From Rickettsiales bacterium (GTDB lineage Bacteria > Pseudomonadota > Alphaproteobacteria > Rickettsiales > UBA998), in assembly GCA_019749855.1 (NCBI GenBank), contig JAIEPI010000004.1, positions 1 through 18,507 on the forward strand: a stretch of 18,507 nt of DNA, given 5' to 3'. Below, one piece after another: positions 15,443-18,507 of the stretch (within the stretch, counting starts at the first letter, position 1; every line of letters starts with the position of its first letter). The position numbers were made by a program, and so were the translations under genes. The notes below the pieces were generated by a model. That model searched no databases and was not told the DNA's origin. It saw only the letters and a program-made list of their open reading frames with translations.

Positions 15443-16123
15443 TCATTTTACGGGTATTAGACGGCACGCAGCGTTAGCGGCTATTGTGCCATCATAAGCA
15501 ATTTCTTTTAAAATTCCATTGGTTGGCTTGACAGGAGCGCTACCGCGCAGGTGGTTGAAAAGCCCCACGCCAGCCACGACTGCACCGGCGACCATCGCGA
15601 TGGGAAGCGCATTCCTGCCAATAGCTTCGATCACTTGAACAATGCCCGCAATGGGTGCCTTTACGGCTTCCGACACCACATGCCCAGCGCCAACGGCTAC
15701 TGCCCCTGTTCCCGTAACCGTTGTGGCGACGCGTGCAGCGGTCTGTCCCAGCAAGGTAGGTGCTAACGTTGTCGCTACGACTTCACCAGCAACACCAGCT
15801 GCCCCCGTGACCGCAGTTGCGGCTGCTTCCGCTCCCGCTGTTGCGGCGGTGCGCGCCGCCGTTGGGCCTGCCATCGAGGCGACGGACACACCCTGCTCAG
15901 CCGCTTCCGCAGCCAAGCGCGCGGCTGAGCCACGTAGCGCCGTGCTAGCCGTCGTCGCCGCCAGCTCTGCGCCGTTTGTCGCCGCCGTCACAGCCACTCG
16001 ACTTCCAGTTCCAGCCGCCGCCTCCGCTATCACCGGCGCGGCGCGACCCGCAAACAAGCGAGCGATGGGACCAATCGCAAAGCGTCCGGCAGTCACAGCA
16101 GCAGCAACAAGTGGAAATACCAT
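15443..16123 (-). CDS. Hypothetical Ala-rich protein with C-terminal membrane segment, 226 aa
   Basis: No family assigned. Most of the protein is an Ala/Thr/Val/Gly-rich low-complexity helix-prone region (about residues 25-150, for example AATTASTALRGSAARLAAEA). A hydrophobic C-terminal segment (LPIAMVAGAVVAGVGLF, about 173-189) and a short polar tail follow. The motif GVGLFNHLRGSAPVK after that segment resembles GVMAYNALSGRSKAK in the 12773-13309 protein. A TTG codon lies one position earlier, but the ATG at 16123 has GAGGAG eight bases upstream and is preferred. The antisense strand is also open because of the Ala-rich composition; the ribosome site supports the minus-strand reading. The tRNA methyltransferase gene follows after 35 nt. 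Confidence 0.7.
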   Translation of the reverse strand: MVFPLVAAAVTAGRFAIGPIARLFAGRAAPVIAEAAAGTGSRVAVTAATNGAELAATTASTALRGSAARLAAEAAEQGVSVASMAGPTAARTAATAGAEAAATAVTGAAGVAGEVVATTLAPTLLGQTAARVATTVTGTGAVAVGAGHVVSEAVKAPIAGIVQVIEAIGRNALPIAMVAGAVVAGVGLFNHLRGSAPVKPTNGILKEIAYDGTIAANAACRLIPVK

Positions 16124-16203
16124 CAAAAAATCTCCTCAGTGTTATTCTAGCGAGATTGCCAGCGTCACACGAATGAAGATTTCATGACATCGAGAAAATA
16201 GAT

Positions 16204-16275
16204 TTAAAAGAATAGATTATAGAGAATAATTACAAACACCGGCACACCACATAACCACATAATCACACTACGCAT
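16204..16275 (-). CDS. Small single-pass membrane protein, 23 aa
   Basis: This ORF is short enough for automated gene callers to miss. On the minus strand GAAGGGA lies six bases before an ATG, an excellent ribosome site. The frame encodes a short basic N-terminus (MRSV) and then almost entirely hydrophobic residues, IMWLCGVPVFVIILYNLFF, before TAA. The pattern fits a one-span inner-membrane peptide with the N-terminus in the cytoplasm. It lies between the cimA stop (about 90 nt upstream) and the Ala-rich gene at 16123, on the same strand as both. No function can be assigned. The rest of the 16127-16365 gap shows no clear terminator or other gene. Confidence 0.6.
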   Translation of the reverse strand: MRSVIMWLCGVPVFVIILYNLFF

Positions 16276-16365
16276 TATTCGTCCCTTCAAAAATTCAGGA
16301 TATAGCATGACTAAGTTGGCATAAAAATTCACAAGGGGGGAGCCGCCAGCAGCATCAGGAGAGTA

Positions 16366-17955
16366 TTAACGCGACGACGACTGCTTCAACAGGCGGTACG
16401 TTATCGCGTCGTTCAGCGCATTATAAGACGCGTCAATCACGTTGGGTGAAACCCCAATGGTGGTCCAGCAAAGCCCGTCCTGATCGCGGCTTTCAATCAT
16501 GACGCGGGTGGTGGCCTTGGTGCCTTCCTGCGGGGTGAGGATGCGCACTTTATAATCCGTCAGCCGCATGGTTTTCAGCACCGGATACTGGCGGGAGAGT
16601 GCCTTTCTCAGGGCCGCATCAAGCGCATCGACGGGGCCATTGCCCTCACCCACCGTCATCACTTTTTTGCGGCCTGCCACCAGCTTGATGACTGCCTCAG
16701 ATAGCGTCACCAGTGCGCCTTTGGCATTGACGCGACGCTCGGAGGTCACGCGGAAGGTCAGCAGGTCAAAATACTCCGGCACCTCACCCAGCACGCGTCT
16801 GGCGAGCAGTTCAAAGCTCGCATCGGCGCCCTCATAGGCGTAGCCCTGCGTTTCGCGCTCTTTCACCAGCGCCACCAGCTCATCGATATGTTCGCTCTTG
16901 GCCTCGGCTTTTAGACCCAACTGCGTGAGGCGCGAGGCGATGTTAGAGCGTCCGGCTTTGTCGGATACAAGGATGGTGCGCTCATTGCCCACCTGCTCGG
17001 GCTTGATATGCTCATAGGACGCGGTGTCCTTTGCCATGGCCGAGACATGCAGCCCACCTTTATGCGCGAAGGCCGCACTGCCGACATACGGCGCATGTGG
17101 GTTGGGCGCGCGATTCAATCGGTCATCAACAAAGCGTGAAAGCTCAGTGATTTGCTGGAGCTTCTTCGCAGACACGCCCGTTTTGAAGCCCAGTTTCAAC
17201 ATGAGTGTGGGGATGATAGAAATCAGGTTGGCATTGCCACAGCGCTCACCGATGCCATTGATCGTGCCCTGCACCTGTCGTGCCCCCGCCTGCACAGCTG
17301 CGAGCGAATTGGCCACCGCGTTTTCCGTATCGTTATGGCAATGAATGCCCAGATGCGTGCTAGGGATATGCTTAGCTACCTTAGCCACGATGTCGGCAAT
17401 TTCATGCGGCAGGCTGCCGCCGTTGGTGTCGCACAGCACGACCCATCGCGCACCGGCTTCGTACGCGGCTTTTGCCATGTCCAGCGCCACTTTCGGGTTA
17501 TGCTTGTAGCCATCAAAAAAATGCTCCGCATCAAACAGCACTTCGCGCTTTTTCTTCGCCAGATGCGTAATGCTCTCGGCGATCATGCGGCGGTTTTCCT
17601 CAAGCGTGATCTCCAGCGCCTTCTCGATGTGGAAATCCCACGCTTTGCCGACCAGGCAGATGCTACCCGTGTTCGCTTCCAGCAGTGCCGCCAGACCCGG
17701 GTCATTGCTCACTGAGCGCCCTGCCCGCCGCGTCATACCAAACGCGGTGAGGCGCGTCTGTTTCAGCGCCGGCGGCTCCGCGAAGAACGCGTCATCACGC
17801 GGATTCGCCCCGGGCCAGCCGCCCTCAACATAATCAATGCCAAACGCATCCAGCTCCAGCGCAATGGCGCGTTTATCAGCCACGGTGAAGTCCACGCCAC
17901 GGGCTTGCGCCCCGTCGCGAAGGGTGGAGTCATAAAGGTACACGCGGTCAGTCAT
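16366..17955 (-). CDS. cimA: Citramalate synthase (2-isopropylmalate synthase family)
   Basis: Cytosolic aldol-type acyltransferase, 529 aa, expected to condense acetyl-CoA with pyruvate to give (R)-citramalate, the entry to threonine-independent isoleucine synthesis. The catalytic LYDSTLRDGAQARG is at residues 7-20 (Arg13, Asp14). The metal ligands His205 and His207 are in LGIHCHNDTEN, followed by GTINGIGERCGNANL (230-244). A linker and a LeuA-type dimer/allosteric domain fill about residues 390-529. Length and the GWPGANPRDD segment fit the CimA subgroup (TIGR00977) better than LeuA. No leu or ilv genes are adjacent. TAAGGA lies just before the ATG. The leader contains several hairpins and a short ORF, hinting at post-initiation control. 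Isopropylmalate or homocitrate synthase activity is a less likely alternative. Confidence 0.9.
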   Translation of the reverse strand: MTDRVYLYDSTLRDGAQARGVDFTVADKRAIALELDAFGIDYVEGGWPGANPRDDAFFAEPPALKQTRLTAFGMTRRAGRSVSNDPGLAALLEANTGSICLVGKAWDFHIEKALEITLEENRRMIAESITHLAKKKREVLFDAEHFFDGYKHNPKVALDMAKAAYEAGARWVVLCDTNGGSLPHEIADIVAKVAKHIPSTHLGIHCHNDTENAVANSLAAVQAGARQVQGTINGIGERCGNANLISIIPTLMLKLGFKTGVSAKKLQQITELSRFVDDRLNRAPNPHAPYVGSAAFAHKGGLHVSAMAKDTASYEHIKPEQVGNERTILVSDKAGRSNIASRLTQLGLKAEAKSEHIDELVALVKERETQGYAYEGADASFELLARRVLGEVPEYFDLLTFRVTSERRVNAKGALVTLSEAVIKLVAGRKKVMTVGEGNGPVDALDAALRKALSRQYPVLKTMRLTDYKVRILTPQEGTKATTRVMIESRDQDGLCWTTIGVSPNVIDASYNALNDAITYRLLKQSSSR

Positions 17956-17982
17956 AGATCCTTATTTAACGTCATTCATCGC

Positions 17983-18114
17983 ATTTGCGTAGCAAATTCT
18001 AGGGGAATCCAGCAAACGGCGCATGTGTCACTGGATTGCCTTAGAATCGCCTACGTCAATTCAGGCAATGACGACATACCTCAGGCCTTACAGCATTGGT
18101 CGCACAGTGTAAGG
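17983..18114 (-). promoter_or_regulatory. Hairpin-rich 5' leader of cimA
   Basis: Three inverted repeats lie between the candidate promoter and the cimA start. CCTTACA/TGTAAGG (18086-18114) has a 15-nt loop. ATTCTA-GG-AATCCAG pairs with its partner across 17996-18047 with two mismatches and an 18-nt loop. A perfect ATTTGC-GTA-GCAAAT (17983-17997) shares two bases with the second, so the two may compete. A 20-codon ORF (18024 to 17962) begins inside the large loop and stops within the cimA ribosome site. No T-run follows, so any control would be translational. No known riboswitch class is matched by eye. Confidence 0.45.
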
Positions 18115-18146
18115 GTTTCAATAGGAGAGACAAGGCAAAGTACCGT

Positions 18147-18175
18147 ATTTTAGTCAAATTTTCATAAAATGTTCA
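18147..18175 (-). promoter_or_regulatory. Candidate cimA promoter
   Basis: On the minus strand TGAACA (18170-18175) is 17 nt from TAAAAT (18147-18152). The -10 matches consensus in 5 of 6 positions and the -35 in about 4 of 6. It would give a leader of roughly 185 nt that includes the hairpins. Confidence 0.4.
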
Positions 18176-18187
18176 CTAACTGTTCAC
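18170..18187. repeat. Direct repeat TGTTCAC with 11-bp period
   Basis: TGTTCAC occurs at 18170-18176 and again at 18181-18187, one helical turn apart. It lies between the divergent cimA gene and the right-edge gene and overlaps the candidate cimA -35. It could be a regulator site for either gene; no regulator is recognised. Confidence 0.4.
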
Positions 18188-18248
18188 ACCATTCGTTTTT
18201 TCTCTCTCCTATACTGGGGCAACCAACAACAGAGGTAAGGAAAAAAGC

Positions 18249-18507
18249 ATGAGTAATGAAACAGTTAGCCAAACAGCTCCACGTCCTACAGCTCCACGTC
18301 CTGAAGCAGCTGCCCGCCTGACGGCAGCCGTGGTCGATCATTGCCCTGCCGTTAATGCTGCGGCACTGCAAGCACGCCAAAACAGCGCCTGGAGAGATCA
18401 ACGGGTTGAGAGTTGGGAAACAGAGGGCGCCAGAAATATTGCTGCCGCCGCCCCCGCCTTTGAAGCTGTATCCGCTGCTCTCGCAGAGGTAGGGTATTTT
18501 CAGCCAA
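18249..18507 (+). CDS. Hypothetical Ala-rich protein, truncated by the window edge
   Basis: The frame is open from the ATG at 18249 to the end of the window (86 codons, no stop), so only the N-terminal part is visible. It begins MSNETVSQ, then a duplicated TAPRP TAPRP, an Ala-rich helix-prone stretch, a Trp-containing charged segment (NSAWRDQRVESWETEGAR) and AAAAPAFEAVSAALAEVGYF. No domain is recognised. AAGGA lies seven bases before the ATG, and a TATACT -10-like box is at 18210-18215 with a poor -35. It is divergent from cimA. The strong ribosome site and the lack of stops support a real gene; its function is unknown. Confidence 0.7.
   Translation, partial: MSNETVSQTAPRPTAPRPEAAARLTAAVVDHCPAVNAAALQARQNSAWRDQRVESWETEGARNIAAAAPAFEAVSAALAEVGYFQP
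18273..18302 (+). repeat. Perfect 15-bp tandem duplication inside the right-edge gene
   Basis: ACAGCTCCACGTCCT occurs twice in direct succession (18273-18287 and 18288-18302), in frame, giving TAPRP twice. Identity at the DNA level points to a recent slippage or duplication event. Confidence 0.9.

Noticed and set aside
15642..16187. 181-aa Ala-rich open frame on the plus strand opposite the Ala-rich gene
   Set aside because: GC-rich Ala codons keep both strands open. Only the minus strand has a strong ribosome site (GAGGAG) and a plausible membrane segment.
17152..17715. 187-aa open frame antisense to cimA
   Set aside because: It lies opposite the conserved catalytic region of cimA and has no start signal or recognisable content.
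1..18507. Mobile elements, CRISPR arrays, toxin-antitoxin or defence systems, tRNA and rRNA genes
   Set aside because: I found no transposase, integrase, phage, restriction or CRISPR signatures, no regularly spaced repeats, and no tRNA or rRNA motifs on either strand.

Overview
The window comes from a mid-GC alphaproteobacterium. The evidence is a DUF1476-type F1-ATPase inhibitor (zeta subunit) divergent from purC, followed by purC-purS-purQ, purL-bolA and a CGFS monothiol glutaredoxin, an arrangement familiar from that class. Taxonomy below class level cannot be decided from the sequence. There are no rRNAs, tRNAs, CRISPR arrays, insertion sequences or phage genes. It reads as ordinary chromosome with small lineage-specific genes set between conserved ones.

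Layout. 69-1379 is an unrecognised soluble protein that meets an EamA-type exporter (minus strand) end to end. The exporter has an unusual upstream region: a perfect intrinsic terminator about 120 nt before its start, other hairpins further upstream, and a 10-codon ORF with a strong Shine-Dalgarno. Next on the minus strand are a methyl-accepting chemotaxis protein, an outer-membrane beta-barrel protein whose reading frame is broken near its last strands, and the ATPase zeta subunit.

On the plus strand, 5918-11392 holds purC, purS, purQ, an unknown 98-aa gene with what looks like a leaderless promoter, purL, bolA, a MAPEG-family membrane protein and the Grx4-type glutaredoxin. PurS, PurQ and PurL should form the FGAM synthase complex. 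BolA and the glutaredoxin are likely partners in Fe-S or iron handling.

From 11389 to 17955 everything is on the minus strand: an unknown charged protein, rpsD with a clear promoter and terminator, four Ala/Gly-rich small membrane-type proteins, a TrmJ-like tRNA methyltransferase, an overlooked 23-codon transmembrane ORF (16204-16275), and a citramalate synthase with a hairpin-rich leader. A divergent Ala-rich ORF runs off the right edge.

The observations most worth a second look are the EamA upstream region, the cimA leader, the 23-aa ORF, the frameshifted barrel gene and the set of Ala/Gly-rich proteins that seem to form two paralogous pairs. No defence, secretion or biosynthetic system could be demonstrated.
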